Assembly: GCF_014650455.1 (NCBI RefSeq)
Contig: NZ_BMUZ01000008.1
Span: 1 to 64,000 of the forward strand
Length of the DNA stretch: 64,000 bases
DNA from: Streptomyces xanthochromogenes
GTDB taxonomy: Bacteria; Actinomycetota; Actinomycetes; Streptomycetales; Streptomycetaceae
Direction: 5' to 3'
A program made the position numbers and the translations under genes. Positions 45,461-54,905 of the stretch are shown piece by piece; position 1 is the stretch's first letter, and the number at the start of each line of letters is the position of its first letter. Under the pieces are notes generated by a model. It saw only the letters and a list, made by a program, of their open reading frames with translations, did no database searches and had not been told where the DNA came from.

Positions 45461-47632
45461 TTACGCCTGGACCGCGAGGACCAGCGGGAACACTCCCGCG
45501 GCTCCGGAGCGGCGCAGCAGCCTGGCCGCCACCGCCAGCGTCCAGCCCGTGTCGGACGCGTCGTCGACCAGGAGCACGGGGCCCCCGGTTTCGGACAGGG
45601 CTGCGGACAGCGCATCGGGGACGACGAACGCATGGTGCAACGCCCGCACCCGCTGGGCGCTGTTGGACTGCGCGATCGGTGCGCCCGCCGGGCCCTCGGC
45701 GTACTCCAGGGACCCGAGCAGCGGCATCCGGCCGATCTCCGCGATCCGCGCGCCGAGCGAGGAGACCAGCGCGGGCCGGGTGCGCGAGGGCAGCGTCACG
45801 ACACCGGCCGGCCGGGGCGGCGCTTCGGGCCCGCCCGAGGCCCAGCCTCCCCGGCCCTTGGCCCAGTCGGCGAGGACGCTCACCACGGCGTGGACCACAT
45901 CGTCGGGCACCGGCCCGTCCGGGGCGTCGGGCGCGAGCATCGGGCGCAGCCGGTTGCCCCAGCCGATGTCCGAAAGGCGACCCAACGCCCTTCCGGAGAA
46001 GGCCTGTTCACCCGCAGGGATGCGGCCCTTCAGATCGATGCCGATCGCCGCGAGACCGGTGGGCCACATCTTGCGCGGCTCCACCTCCACGCCGGGCCGG
46101 GTCAGCTCACCGCGCGCCTCGTCCAGAGCCGTGCCCGACACGTCGGCGCTGAAGCGGACGCCCGCGCAGTTGTCGCAGCGCCCGCACGGCGCCGCCTGTT
46201 CGTCGTCGAGCTGGCGGCGCAGGAACTCCATCCGGCAGCCCGTCGTCGAGGCGTAGTCGCGCATCGCCTGCTGCTCGGCGGAGCGCTGGCGGGCCACCCA
46301 CGCGTACCGCTCGGCGTCGTACGTCCAGGGCTCGCCCGTGCTGGTCCAGCCACCCTTGACCCGGTGGACCGCGCCGTCCACGTCGAGCACCTTGAGCATG
46401 GTCTCCAGACGGGTGCGGCGCAGCTCCACCAGGGGTTCGAGGGCGGGCAGCGACATCGGGCGCCCGCTCTGCGCCAGCACGTCCAGGGTGCGCCGCACCT
46501 GCTCCTCGGGCGGGAAGGCCACCGACGCGAAGTACTTCCAGATCGCCTCGTCCTCGCGGCCGGGCAGCAGCAGCACCTCCGCGTGGTCCACACCGCGGCC
46601 CGCGCGGCCGACCTGCTGGTAGTAGGCGATGGGGGAGGAGGGCGAGCCGAGGTGGACCACGAAGCCCAGGTCCGGTTTGTCGAAGCCCATGCCGAGCGCC
46701 GAGGTGGCGACCAGCGCCTTGACCCGGTTGGCGAGCAGATCGTCCTCGGCCTGCTGACGGTCCGCGTTCTCCGTCTTGCCGGTGTACGAGGCGACGGTGT
46801 GCCCCCGCCGGCGCAGATACGTGGTGATCTCCTCGGCCGCCGCCACGGTGAGCGTGTAGATGATTCCCGAGCCCGGCAGTTCGTCGAGGTGGTCGGCGAG
46901 CCAGCCCAGGCGATGGGCCGCGTCCGGCAGCGAGACCACGTTGAGGCTGAGGCTCTCGCGGTCCAGGGGGCCGCGCAGCACCAGCGCGTCCGAGCCGCCG
47001 CCGGTGCCGAGCTGCTCGGCCACGTCCGCCGTCACCCGGGCGTTCGCGGTCGCCGTGGTGGCCAGCACCGGGACCCCCGGCGGCAGTTCGGCCAGCATCG
47101 TACGGAGCCTGCGGTAGTCGGGCCGGAAGTCGTGGCCCCAGTCCGAGATGCAGTGCGCCTCGTCCACCACCAGCAGGCCGGTGGCCGCGGACAGCTTCGG
47201 CAGCACGTTGTCCCGGAAGTCCGGGTTGTTGAGGCGCTCCGGCGACACCAGGAGCACGTCCACGGCGCCCGCCGCGACCTCCTCCTGCACGGTGTCCCAC
47301 TCCTCGGGGTTGGCCGAGTTGATCGTCCGGGCGGTGATGCCCGCGCGGGCCGCCGCGTCGACCTGGTTGCGCATCAGGGCGAGCAGCGGCGAGACGATCA
47401 CGGTGGGGCCCGCGCCCCGGGCCCGCAGCAGCGCCGTCGCCACGAAGTACACCGCCGACTTGCCCCATCCGGTGCGCTGCACCACGAGCGCCCGCCGCTT
47501 GTCGGCGACCAGCGCCTCGATGGCCCGCCACTGGTCCTCGCGCAGCCGCGCGGTGCCGGTGGCGTCCCCGACGAGACGGGCGAGGACGGTGTCGGCCTCG
47601 GTGCGCAGTTCCGCGTTGCTCGTGTGCTCCAT
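45461..47632 (-). CDS. recQ: RecQ-family helicase with C-terminal phosphoribosyltransferase-like domain
   Basis: This is a RecQ-type 3'-5' DNA helicase of 723 residues. The helicase core has LREDQWRAIEALV, Walker A-like RTGWGKSAVYF, VVDEAHCISDWGHDFRPDYR (DEAH) and QVGRAGRGVDHAE (motif VI). The zinc region is CRMEFLRRQL followed by CGRCDNC. No HRDC domain follows. Instead the last 110 or so residues end in VLLVDDASDTGWTLAVAARLL, which matches the PRPP-binding motif of phosphoribosyltransferases. ATG 47632 is chosen. It diverges from a DUF4192 gene across a paired DnaA-box-like element. Confidence 0.88.
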   Translation of the reverse strand: MEHTSNAELRTEADTVLARLVGDATGTARLREDQWRAIEALVADKRRALVVQRTGWGKSAVYFVATALLRARGAGPTVIVSPLLALMRNQVDAAARAGITARTINSANPEEWDTVQEEVAAGAVDVLLVSPERLNNPDFRDNVLPKLSAATGLLVVDEAHCISDWGHDFRPDYRRLRTMLAELPPGVPVLATTATANARVTADVAEQLGTGGGSDALVLRGPLDRESLSLNVVSLPDAAHRLGWLADHLDELPGSGIIYTLTVAAAEEITTYLRRRGHTVASYTGKTENADRQQAEDDLLANRVKALVATSALGMGFDKPDLGFVVHLGSPSSPIAYYQQVGRAGRGVDHAEVLLLPGREDEAIWKYFASVAFPPEEQVRRTLDVLAQSGRPMSLPALEPLVELRRTRLETMLKVLDVDGAVHRVKGGWTSTGEPWTYDAERYAWVARQRSAEQQAMRDYASTTGCRMEFLRRQLDDEQAAPCGRCDNCAGVRFSADVSGTALDEARGELTRPGVEVEPRKMWPTGLAAIGIDLKGRIPAGEQAFSGRALGRLSDIGWGNRLRPMLAPDAPDGPVPDDVVHAVVSVLADWAKGRGGWASGGPEAPPRPAGVVTLPSRTRPALVSSLGARIAEIGRMPLLGSLEYAEGPAGAPIAQSNSAQRVRALHHAFVVPDALSAALSETGGPVLLVDDASDTGWTLAVAARLLRRSGAAGVFPLVLAVQA

Positions 47633-47740
47633 GCCCCCATACAACAGGACGGGTCCGACAATCGCGGACCGAAGCGTCCCCGACCGGTCTGCGGGGACGC
47701 ACGGCGGGGCGGCCAGTACTTGTATGACCAGCGCTTTTGT

Positions 47741-47764
47741 CCTGTGGACAACGTTATCCACAGG
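47741..47764. promoter_or_regulatory. Head-to-head pair of DnaA-box-like sequences
   Basis: TGTGGACAA (reverse complement TTGTCCACA, the favoured Streptomyces DnaA box) is followed after 2 bp by TTATCCACA (the E. coli consensus). With the outer CC/GG pairs the whole 24-bp element is a near-perfect palindrome. It lies 109 nt from the recQ start and 38 nt from the DUF4192 start. Confidence 0.7.
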
Positions 47765-47801
47765 GGTGGTGGGAAGTCCGTGACCGCGCGAACCTCGGGG
47801 C

Positions 47802-49559
47802 ATGCGAGACACGAACGAGCACGACGAATCCCACGACTCCCCGACCCATGACCGCGGGCCGCAGGCGCCCGGGCTCCGCCCTCCGGTGCGGCCCGGGGCC
47901 GAGCTCCACGACGCGGAGGCCCACGGCCCCCGGCACTACGGGCCCGAGGCCCCCGAGCCCGCGTTCCACGACCCCGCTGCGCACGGTGCGTCCGCCGAGC
48001 CCCGGATCACCTTGCGCGGCCCGGCCGAACTGGCCGACGCGCTGCCGTACTTGCTGGGCTTCCATCCGACCGACTCGATCGTGCTGGTCGCACTGCACGG
48101 CGAGAGCGGGCGGTTCGGCGGCCGGGTGCGGGTGGGGCTGCCCGCCTCGCCGCAGGAATGGCCCGACATCGCCGACCAGCTCGCCGAGTGCCTGGTGACC
48201 GGAAGCGAGCGGCGCGGACCCCGGCCCGACGGCATCGTCGTCTTCCTCTGCCACGACCCCTCGGCGGACGGCACCGGGCGCCAAGTGATGGAACGGCTGC
48301 GGCCGTTGGCCCAGCGGCTCCGCACCGCGTGCGGCAGCCTCGACGTCCCCGTACGCGAAGCGCTGTGCATTTCCGACGGCCGCTACTGGTCGTACTGCTG
48401 CCCCGACACCCGCTGCTGTCCGGCCGAGGGCAATGTGCTCGCCCTGCCGGGCACCTCCGTGATGGCCGCGGCCGCCACCTACGCGGGCATCCAAGTCCGG
48501 GGCTCCTTGCGGGAAATGGAGGAACGGCTCACGCCCTGGCGGTCCCCGGCGCCGGTGGCCGACCAGGAGCGGGCGCTCGACGCGGCGGCCGCGGCGATGT
48601 TCCCCCGCATCCTGGGCGGCGGCGACCGGCGGAGCGTGGCCGACGAGACGCTGGACCTGGCGTCCCGGCTCATGCGGCGCATCGCAGAGGCACCCGTGCC
48701 GCCTCGGAACACGGATGGCCTCGGCGGGTCCGGGCGGGGCCCGGGCACCCTGCTGCTCGGCGGAAACGCGGCGGACGAACTCGACGACGGGCTCATCGCC
48801 CATGACGAGGCGGCGGCCGTGATCCTGGGCCTCCAGGACCGTACGACCCGCGACTGGGCCGCCGAATGGATGGAGGAACCCGACGCCGGCCCGGCTCTGC
48901 GCCTGTGGCGAGCACTGGCCCGGCGCTGCGTCGGACCGTACGAGGACCATGCCGCCGCGCTGCTCACCCTGGCGGGCTGGGTGTCCTGGTCGACCGGCGA
49001 CGAACCACACGCCCGGGTCGCCTTCGGCCTCGCCCTGCGGGCCGACCCCGAATACCGCTTCGCCCACCTCCTGCACCAGGCCTGCAACCAGGGCCTCGAC
49101 CCGGAGGAGCTGCGCGTCTGCCTGCGCGAGGAACGCGCCGCACGGCTCGCGGGGCCGGGTGACACCGGAGCCGCTACCGCGCCCGGGGCCGCTTCCGTGC
49201 CCGTGCCCGGGGGCACTTCGGCGGCCGAAGCGGCTTCCGTTCCCGAGTCCGCTTCGGAGCCCGAAGCCGAGGTCTCTGCGGGGCTCGTGGCCGAGGCCGC
49301 CTCGGAGCCCGTGCCCGGTGGCGCCGCAGCGACGCAACCCGGCCCTCTACCGGCGCCCCGTCCCAGGTCCCGGCGTGACGCCCCCACGCCTTCGGGCCGG
49401 CAGGGTGCCAACCGGCAACGACAGAAGGGGAGTTCGGTCCGACCTGGTGGGTCCGGCCGCCCCGAGGCCTCCCGGCCCGGTCCCGCCGGCCCCGGGCCGG
49501 ACAAGGCGCGGGTGCGGGTGCGCCGACGGGGCGGGGAGCCGGTGACGGGGGAGGAGTGA
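47802..49559 (+). CDS. DUF4192 domain-containing protein
   Basis: This 585-residue protein has a DUF4192 domain (about 65-400), common in actinobacteria and of unknown function. It opens ITLRGPAELADALPYLLGFHPTDSIVLVAL, and later shows CHDPSADGTGRQVMERL, VREALCISDGRYWSYCC and LALPGTSVMAAAATYAG. The central part ends with a helical repeat-like region (HARVAFGLALRADPEYRFA). The last 180 residues are low-complexity Pro/Ala/Gly and acidic, then basic. ATG 47802 lies 38 nt from the paired DnaA-box-like element. It diverges from recQ. Confidence 0.82.
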   Translation: MRDTNEHDESHDSPTHDRGPQAPGLRPPVRPGAELHDAEAHGPRHYGPEAPEPAFHDPAAHGASAEPRITLRGPAELADALPYLLGFHPTDSIVLVALHGESGRFGGRVRVGLPASPQEWPDIADQLAECLVTGSERRGPRPDGIVVFLCHDPSADGTGRQVMERLRPLAQRLRTACGSLDVPVREALCISDGRYWSYCCPDTRCCPAEGNVLALPGTSVMAAAATYAGIQVRGSLREMEERLTPWRSPAPVADQERALDAAAAAMFPRILGGGDRRSVADETLDLASRLMRRIAEAPVPPRNTDGLGGSGRGPGTLLLGGNAADELDDGLIAHDEAAAVILGLQDRTTRDWAAEWMEEPDAGPALRLWRALARRCVGPYEDHAAALLTLAGWVSWSTGDEPHARVAFGLALRADPEYRFAHLLHQACNQGLDPEELRVCLREERAARLAGPGDTGAATAPGAASVPVPGGTSAAEAASVPESASEPEAEVSAGLVAEAASEPVPGGAAATQPGPLPAPRPRSRRDAPTPSGRQGANRQRQKGSSVRPGGSGRPEASRPGPAGPGPDKARVRVRRRGGEPVTGEE

Positions 49560-49753
49560 CGGCGGGATGGGGCCGGCCGGCCCCGGGGCGGGAGCCGGGA
49601 GGGCGACCCGTCCGTGACCCGGCCATGGCCCGCGGCGTTCACGTGGAGGGCGGCGCGGTACCGGGCACCGCACCCCGCCGACGGGCGGCGGCCTCCGTGT
49701 CGGGCGACCGCCCCCGTCCCCGCCGCCGCCCGGACCGCGCAGAAGGGTACGCA

Positions 49754-51784
49754 ATGGCGCCCACCGCACCTCCCCCTCCCGGTACCGGGAGCCCGCCGGG
49801 ACCGGCCCCGGCGAGGCCCGCCGGACCGCTCGGCGAGCTCCCGGCCGTGCATGCCGCCGTGATCTGCGTGGCCCTGCCGGGCCTCGCGGTGTCGCCGGAA
49901 CACGGACAGCTCACCGGTCACGGCCTCGAAGGGTTCTACCAGCACGGCCGACGGCTGCTGTCCCGCTGTCAGTTGAAGGTGGCGGGCCGGGACCCGATCG
50001 CCGTTCAGGGCAGGTCGATATCGGCGGACCGTGCCCGCTTCCTCGCGGTGGTGCGGACGGCGGCGGACGGCGGGCCCGACCCCGAGATCGCCGTCGAGCG
50101 GATCCGGCAGGCGGACGGCACCGAACGCATCACGCTGACCAGCTCGTCGGCGCGGCCGCTGCGCCTCCCGGTGGAGATCGCGCTCGGCAGCGACCTGGCC
50201 GACCTCGGCGCGGTGGCCGCGGGCCGCGCCGGCCCCGAACTGCCCGCCAGCGTGCACGACTCGGGCATGCGCTGGACCTCGGGCGCCGCCCATTGCACGG
50301 TGACGGCGCAGCCGCCGCCGACCGACGCGCTGGCCTCCGCCGGGGTGCTGCGCTGGGCGGTGGAGCTGGCGCCGGGCGGCTCGTGCACCATCCAGCTGAA
50401 CATCAGGAACGGGCGGCCCGCACGGCCGCCAGGCCAGGGGGCGAGCCCGCTGCCCTCCCCGCAGGAGGCCAGGGCCGAGGGCGACGACCCGCGGGTGGCG
50501 GCGCTGCTGCACCGCAGCGTCGACGACCTGCGGGCCCTGCTGGTCCGCGACCCGGTCCGTCCGGCCGATCTGTACGCGGCTGCCGGGGTCCCCTGGCGGT
50601 GCGGGCCGGCGCCCGCCGAGGCGCTCTGGGCGGCGCGCATGGCGCTGCCCCTGTCCACACGGCTCGCCGCGGGCACCCTGCGCACCCTGGCCTGGATTCA
50701 ACTGGCCGGTACGGACGCGGAGTCGGGGCGCATCCCGGGCCCGTTCCGAGACGCGGGGCCCTATCTGCTGCCGGGCTGCACGGGAGTGGAGGCCACGCTC
50801 GCCTTCCCCGTCGTCCTCGCGGAGGCGCGCCGCTGGGGCCTGCCCGAGTCGGAGGTGGCCGAGCTGCTGCCCGCCGCCGAGCGGTGTCTGCACTGGCTGG
50901 CCTGCGCCCTGGGCGACGACGGCTACCTCGCCGAGAGCGGCCCCGTCGCGGCCGGACTCGTCCGGGCCGAGACCCAGGCCCACGTCCACCGGGCCGCGCT
51001 GCTGGGAGCGGAACTGCTGAGCGAGTGCGGCCGGCCGGGCGCGGACGCCTGGCGCGCGCGGGCCGGGGCGCTCAGGGAACGGTTCCGGACGGAGTTCTGG
51101 CTGGACGACCTGGGGGGCGGCCGGCCCGCCGCCGCCCGTACCGCCGACGGCAGGCCCGTGCCGCTGCTCGGCGCGGGCGCGGCCCACCTCCTGGACACGG
51201 GCCTGCTCGGCGGCGGCCGCCTCGCCCCCGGGCTGCTGGACAAGGTGCAGACCGAACAGCTGGCCCGACTGCTCGGCGGCCCCGCGCTGGACTCGGGGTG
51301 GGGGCTGCGCGGGCTCGCCGTGAAGGAGCCCGGGTACAACCCGTTCGGGCACCGGGCGGGCGCGGTGCGGGTGCACGAGAGCGCGGTCGCCGTCGCGGGC
51401 CTGGCCGCCGCCGGGTACGAGAAGGAGGCCGTCTCCCTGCTGCGGGGCGTCCTGGCCGCCTCGGAGGCCTTCGGCCACCGGCTGCCCGAGATGTACGCGG
51501 GGGAGCAGCGCACGGCGGGCAGCGTGCCCGTGCCGCATCCCGCGGCCTGCCGTCCCGCGGCGGTCGCGGCGGCCGCCGGCATCCAGTTGCTGACCGCGAT
51601 TGCCGGGATCCGCCCGGACGCCCCGGCCGGCGCGGTCGCCCTCGATCCGATGCGCTCGGCCCCGCTCGGCGCGGTCCGGCTCGCGGGCCTGAGCGTCGCG
51701 GGGGAGCCGTTCACCGTACGCGTCAGCAGGCTCGGCGTCGGCATGGTCGAGCAGGCCGCCGCGGGACTCCAGTTGGGAGGCTGA
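49754..51784 (+). CDS. Glycogen-debranching-type (GDE N-terminal) protein
   Basis: This 676-residue protein resembles the amylo-alpha-1,6-glucosidase/glycogen debranching group with the N-terminal glycogen-debranching domain. It shows EHGQLTGHGLEGFYQHGRRLLSRCQLKV, then a central (alpha/alpha)6-like region with RTLAWIQLAGTDAESG, and EVAELLPAAERCLHWL. The C-terminal VHESAVAVAGLAAAGYEKEA and HRLPEMYAGEQR fit catalytic helices of the fold. The substrate could be trehalose- or glycogen-like. ATG 49754 follows AAGGG by about 6 nt. It lies 195 nt after the DUF4192 gene and just before the NUDIX regulator gene. Confidence 0.8.
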   Translation: MAPTAPPPPGTGSPPGPAPARPAGPLGELPAVHAAVICVALPGLAVSPEHGQLTGHGLEGFYQHGRRLLSRCQLKVAGRDPIAVQGRSISADRARFLAVVRTAADGGPDPEIAVERIRQADGTERITLTSSSARPLRLPVEIALGSDLADLGAVAAGRAGPELPASVHDSGMRWTSGAAHCTVTAQPPPTDALASAGVLRWAVELAPGGSCTIQLNIRNGRPARPPGQGASPLPSPQEARAEGDDPRVAALLHRSVDDLRALLVRDPVRPADLYAAAGVPWRCGPAPAEALWAARMALPLSTRLAAGTLRTLAWIQLAGTDAESGRIPGPFRDAGPYLLPGCTGVEATLAFPVVLAEARRWGLPESEVAELLPAAERCLHWLACALGDDGYLAESGPVAAGLVRAETQAHVHRAALLGAELLSECGRPGADAWRARAGALRERFRTEFWLDDLGGGRPAAARTADGRPVPLLGAGAAHLLDTGLLGGGRLAPGLLDKVQTEQLARLLGGPALDSGWGLRGLAVKEPGYNPFGHRAGAVRVHESAVAVAGLAAAGYEKEAVSLLRGVLAASEAFGHRLPEMYAGEQRTAGSVPVPHPAACRPAAVAAAAGIQLLTAIAGIRPDAPAGAVALDPMRSAPLGAVRLAGLSVAGEPFTVRVSRLGVGMVEQAAAGLQLGG

Positions 51785-51851
51785 GCGTGGTGGGCACACC
51801 GGGAGGTGCGCCAGGAGAAGAAGTGCCGAACGGTGTCGAAGGGAGTGTTTA

Positions 51852-51873
51852 TCGTCAGGCAGACGACTATGAT
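51852..51873 (+). promoter_or_regulatory. Promoter and operator of the NUDIX regulator gene
   Basis: TATGAT (51868-51873) lies exactly 6 nt before the ATG, as in a leaderless promoter. Immediately in front is the inverted repeat TCGTC-aggca-GACGA (51852-51866), placed between -10 and the expected -35. Such a site would suit autorepression. Confidence 0.5.
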
Positions 51874-51879
51874 CGCCGC

Positions 51880-52644
51880 ATGTCGCCCTACGACCCGTCG
51901 GCCTTTCCGCCCTTCGCCGTGACCGTCGACCTGGTCGTGCTGACCGTGCGCCGCCACGCGCTCTGCGCGCTCGTGGTGCGCCGCGGGGAGCAACCGTTCC
52001 AGGGGCGCTGGGCGCTGCCCGGCGGATTCGTCCGCGACGACGAGGACCTCGCCATGGCGGCGGCCAGGGAACTCGGCGAGGAGACGGGTCTGTGTGCCTC
52101 GGACCCGGCGGCCCCGGCGCTCGCCAACGGCGCCCACCTCGAACAGCTCGCTACGTACGGCGACCCTCGGCGTGACCCCCGCATGCGGGTGGTCAGCGTG
52201 GCGCACCTCGCCCTCGCCCCCGACCTGCCCGCGCCGCGGGCCGGTGGCGACGCGCACAGCGCGCGCTGGGCCCATGTCGAGGACCTGCTCGGCCAGGAGG
52301 GCGGCTTCGGCCGCGACGGCGAACAGCCCGCGCCGCTCGCCTTCGACCACGCCCGGATCCTGGCCGACGGGGTCGAACGCGCCCGGTCGAAGATCGAGTA
52401 CTCCTCGCTGGCCACCGCGTTCTGCCCGGCCGAGTTCACGGTCGGTGAGCTGCGCAGGGTGTACGAGGCGGTCTGGGGCGTCGCGCTCGACCCGCGCAAC
52501 TTCCACCGCAAGGTGACCGGCACCCCGGGGTTCCTGGTCCCGGCCGGCGGCACGACGACCCGCCAGGGCGGCCGCCCCGCCCAACTGTTCCGGGCCGGCG
52601 GCGCCACACTCCTCAACCCGCCGATGCTGCGCCCCGAGGTCTGA
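51880..52644 (+). CDS. NUDIX-domain transcriptional regulator (NrtR-like)
   Basis: This 254-residue protein joins a NUDIX domain (about 10-150) to a C-terminal winged-helix region (about 165-235), the architecture of NrtR regulators of NAD metabolism. The NUDIX box is GGFVRDDEDLAMAAARELGEETG, close to the Gx5Ex7REUxEExGU pattern. Most NrtR proteins bind ADP-ribose or related ligands and do not need hydrolysis. The winged helix includes FTVGELRRVYEAVWGVALDP and the tail RNFHRKVTGTPGFLVPAG. ATG 51880 fits. A candidate operator is directly upstream, so autoregulation is likely. The ligand is not known. Confidence 0.83.
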   Translation: MSPYDPSAFPPFAVTVDLVVLTVRRHALCALVVRRGEQPFQGRWALPGGFVRDDEDLAMAAARELGEETGLCASDPAAPALANGAHLEQLATYGDPRRDPRMRVVSVAHLALAPDLPAPRAGGDAHSARWAHVEDLLGQEGGFGRDGEQPAPLAFDHARILADGVERARSKIEYSSLATAFCPAEFTVGELRRVYEAVWGVALDPRNFHRKVTGTPGFLVPAGGTTTRQGGRPAQLFRAGGATLLNPPMLRPEV

Positions 52645-53180
52645 GGGCGCGGCCCGACGTCGCGGCCTGCGTCGCCGTCCGGCGCGGCGGGGTCCCGAGG
52701 CCGCGCGCCCGTCGATGCGGTCCGGGGTGCCTGCATGGCGACGCCCGCCCGCCGTTGTGGGCGAGGCCGCCCGGCCGGTCACCCGCCGAGTCGCAGGCTC
52801 GCCCCGCGCCAGCGGGCGCGGGCACTCTCCCTCCGCGGCCCGGCAGCCCCGCAGTACCCGGTCGTGCGGCGAGCCGTCCCGCGGCCCTGTGCGCGGGCAA
52901 CCCCTGCAGTTGCGCTCGCCCCGCCGTCGTACGCGAAGCCGCGCACCGGGCGACCCGGCCCGAAACACCGCCGGACGGAAGGCAGCCGCTCTGCTGCTGT
53001 TCGGCGCGCGGGCCCCTCGCGGTTGGCCCCGCACGTGCCGTCCGGCCGTCCCTTTCGCGCCCAAAGGCCTGACATCCGGGGCCACATCACCCCGACCCTG
53101 CGCCAAAAGTCCGAAATGTCGCGTTATCTTGCCGGTACCCGCCCTGCCGCCGAGCGGTCTCAACTACCGCGAGAGAAACG
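52645..53180. other. No recognised gene
   Basis: This stretch of about 535 nt is GC-rich and has open frames in many phases, but none has a plausible protein composition or RBS. The last 60 nt, with TTATCT near 53125, probably hold the ABC gene promoter. Confidence 0.6.
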
Positions 53181-54905
53181 ATGCTCCAGGCAATCGGACT
53201 CACCAGCGCCCCCCGCCGAGACCTACCGCCCGCCGTGGACGACCTCACCTTCGAGGCGAGACCCGGGCAGCTCACCGCGCTGCTCGGTGCCCCGGGATCG
53301 GGCCGGACGACGGCCCTGCGTCTGATGCTCGAACTCGAACCGGGCCGGGGCGTGACCTACTTCCGCGGCCGCCCCCTGCATGAACTCGCCCACCCCGCCC
53401 GCGAGGTGGGGACCCTGCTCGGCGATGTGCCCGGCCATCCCGTGCGCACCACCAGGGGTCAGCTCAAGCTGATGTGCACCGTGGCCGGGGTGCCGGTGTC
53501 GCGTGCCGAGGAGATGCTCGAAGTCGTCGGCCTGTCCGGCGTCGCCGACCAGCGCCTGGGCACGCTCTCGCTCGGCATGGACCGCCGCCTCGGTCTCGCC
53601 GCCGCCCTGCTCGGCGACCCGCACACCCTCGTCCTCGACGAGCCGGCCGAGGGGCTCTCGCCCCGCGAGAACGCCTGGCTCTACGGCCTTCTGCGCGGCC
53701 ACGCCGACCACGGCGGCACCGTCCTGTGCACCTTCGCCGACCCGAAGGAGGCCGCCCGCGTCGCCGACCGGGTGGTGACCATCGAGGGTGGCCGGCTCGT
53801 TGCCGACCAGGACGCCACCGCGTTCGCCCGCACCCGGCTGCGCCCGCGCGTGGCCGTCGCCACCCCGCACGCCGCCCGCCTGAGCGCCCTGGTCAGCCGC
53901 GAGGCACGGGCCGCCCAGCGCTCGGTCGAAGTGGTCGCCGAGGACGGCAACCATCTGTCCGTGTACGGCAGCAGCTGCGCGGAGGTCGGGGAGACGGCCT
54001 TCCGCAACGGCGTACTGCTGCACCGGCTCGCCGACGAGGTCGGCGACAACGGCCCGAGCGTCACCGTCCCACCCCGGGAACGCCCCGAGCGCCCCCGGAG
54101 TTCCCACCCGCTGCCCATCGCCCCCCGCCCTGCCCGCACCCCGCTGCGCCCCCTGCGCTACGAACTGCGCAGACTCCTCGGCGTACGCACAACCTTCCTT
54201 CTGGCGGCGGGTGTTCTGGCCGCGTCGGCGGTTCTCGCCGTACTGCTCGCGCGGTCCGGGCAGACCGAACCGCCGCGCCTCCTCGCCGGCTGGCCCGCGC
54301 TGCTGCCCCTGCCGCCCGCCGCGCTCGGCGCCGGGCTGTTCGGCGCGCTCGCCTTCGGGGACGAGTACCGCTACCCGGCACTCGCCGCCGACCGGGGCAC
54401 GGTCCCGCGCCGGCTCGGCCTGCTCCTCGCCAAGCTGGTCGTGACCGCCGGGACGGCCCTCCTGCTCGCGGGCCTCGCGGTCGCCGTCGATCACCAGGCC
54501 CTGCGCCTGGTCTACGGCGCCGGCGTCATGGGCCCGGCGCGCGAATGGCTCGGCCTCGGCGCGGGCTGGGCCGCACTCGCCGTCGGCTGCGCCTGGGCAG
54601 GGCTGCTCGCCGCCGGGATCTTCCGGGCCACCAGCGCGGGCCTGGCTGCCGTGCTCGCCGTGCCCGTCGTCGTCGTACCACTCCTGCGGAAGGCCGTGGA
54701 CGGGCACTCGGTGCGGTCCGTCGCCGGGCTTCCCGACCGGCTGCGCGACCTGGCCTGGGTGCGGTGGCCGCACGCGCTCGACCACTGGCTCGTCGCAGCC
54801 CTGCACCTGATCGCCGAACCGGTCGGAGCCGCGCTCGCGCTCTCCCTCGCCGTTCTCGTCTGCGCCTATCTCCTCACCGGCCTTCGCGCCAGGGCCCGTT
54901 GGTGA
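53181..54905 (+). CDS. ABC transporter ATPase-permease fusion with altered Walker A
   Basis: This 574-residue protein fuses an ABC ATPase (about 1-220) to a membrane part. Walker A reads GAPGSGRTT, with Arg where the ATP-binding Lys is expected. The signature reads LSLGMDRRL, and Walker B is intact (TLVLDEPAEGLSP). After a linker to about 315, six or so hydrophobic segments follow (TTFLLAAGVLAASAVLAVLLA, for example, within the span), resembling an ABC-2 permease. ATP turnover may be reduced. The cargo is unknown. ATG 53181 follows GAGAGAAACG. It stands alone before a FadR-type gene. Confidence 0.78.
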   Translation: MLQAIGLTSAPRRDLPPAVDDLTFEARPGQLTALLGAPGSGRTTALRLMLELEPGRGVTYFRGRPLHELAHPAREVGTLLGDVPGHPVRTTRGQLKLMCTVAGVPVSRAEEMLEVVGLSGVADQRLGTLSLGMDRRLGLAAALLGDPHTLVLDEPAEGLSPRENAWLYGLLRGHADHGGTVLCTFADPKEAARVADRVVTIEGGRLVADQDATAFARTRLRPRVAVATPHAARLSALVSREARAAQRSVEVVAEDGNHLSVYGSSCAEVGETAFRNGVLLHRLADEVGDNGPSVTVPPRERPERPRSSHPLPIAPRPARTPLRPLRYELRRLLGVRTTFLLAAGVLAASAVLAVLLARSGQTEPPRLLAGWPALLPLPPAALGAGLFGALAFGDEYRYPALAADRGTVPRRLGLLLAKLVVTAGTALLLAGLAVAVDHQALRLVYGAGVMGPAREWLGLGAGWAALAVGCAWAGLLAAGIFRATSAGLAAVLAVPVVVVPLLRKAVDGHSVRSVAGLPDRLRDLAWVRWPHALDHWLVAALHLIAEPVGAALALSLAVLVCAYLLTGLRARARW

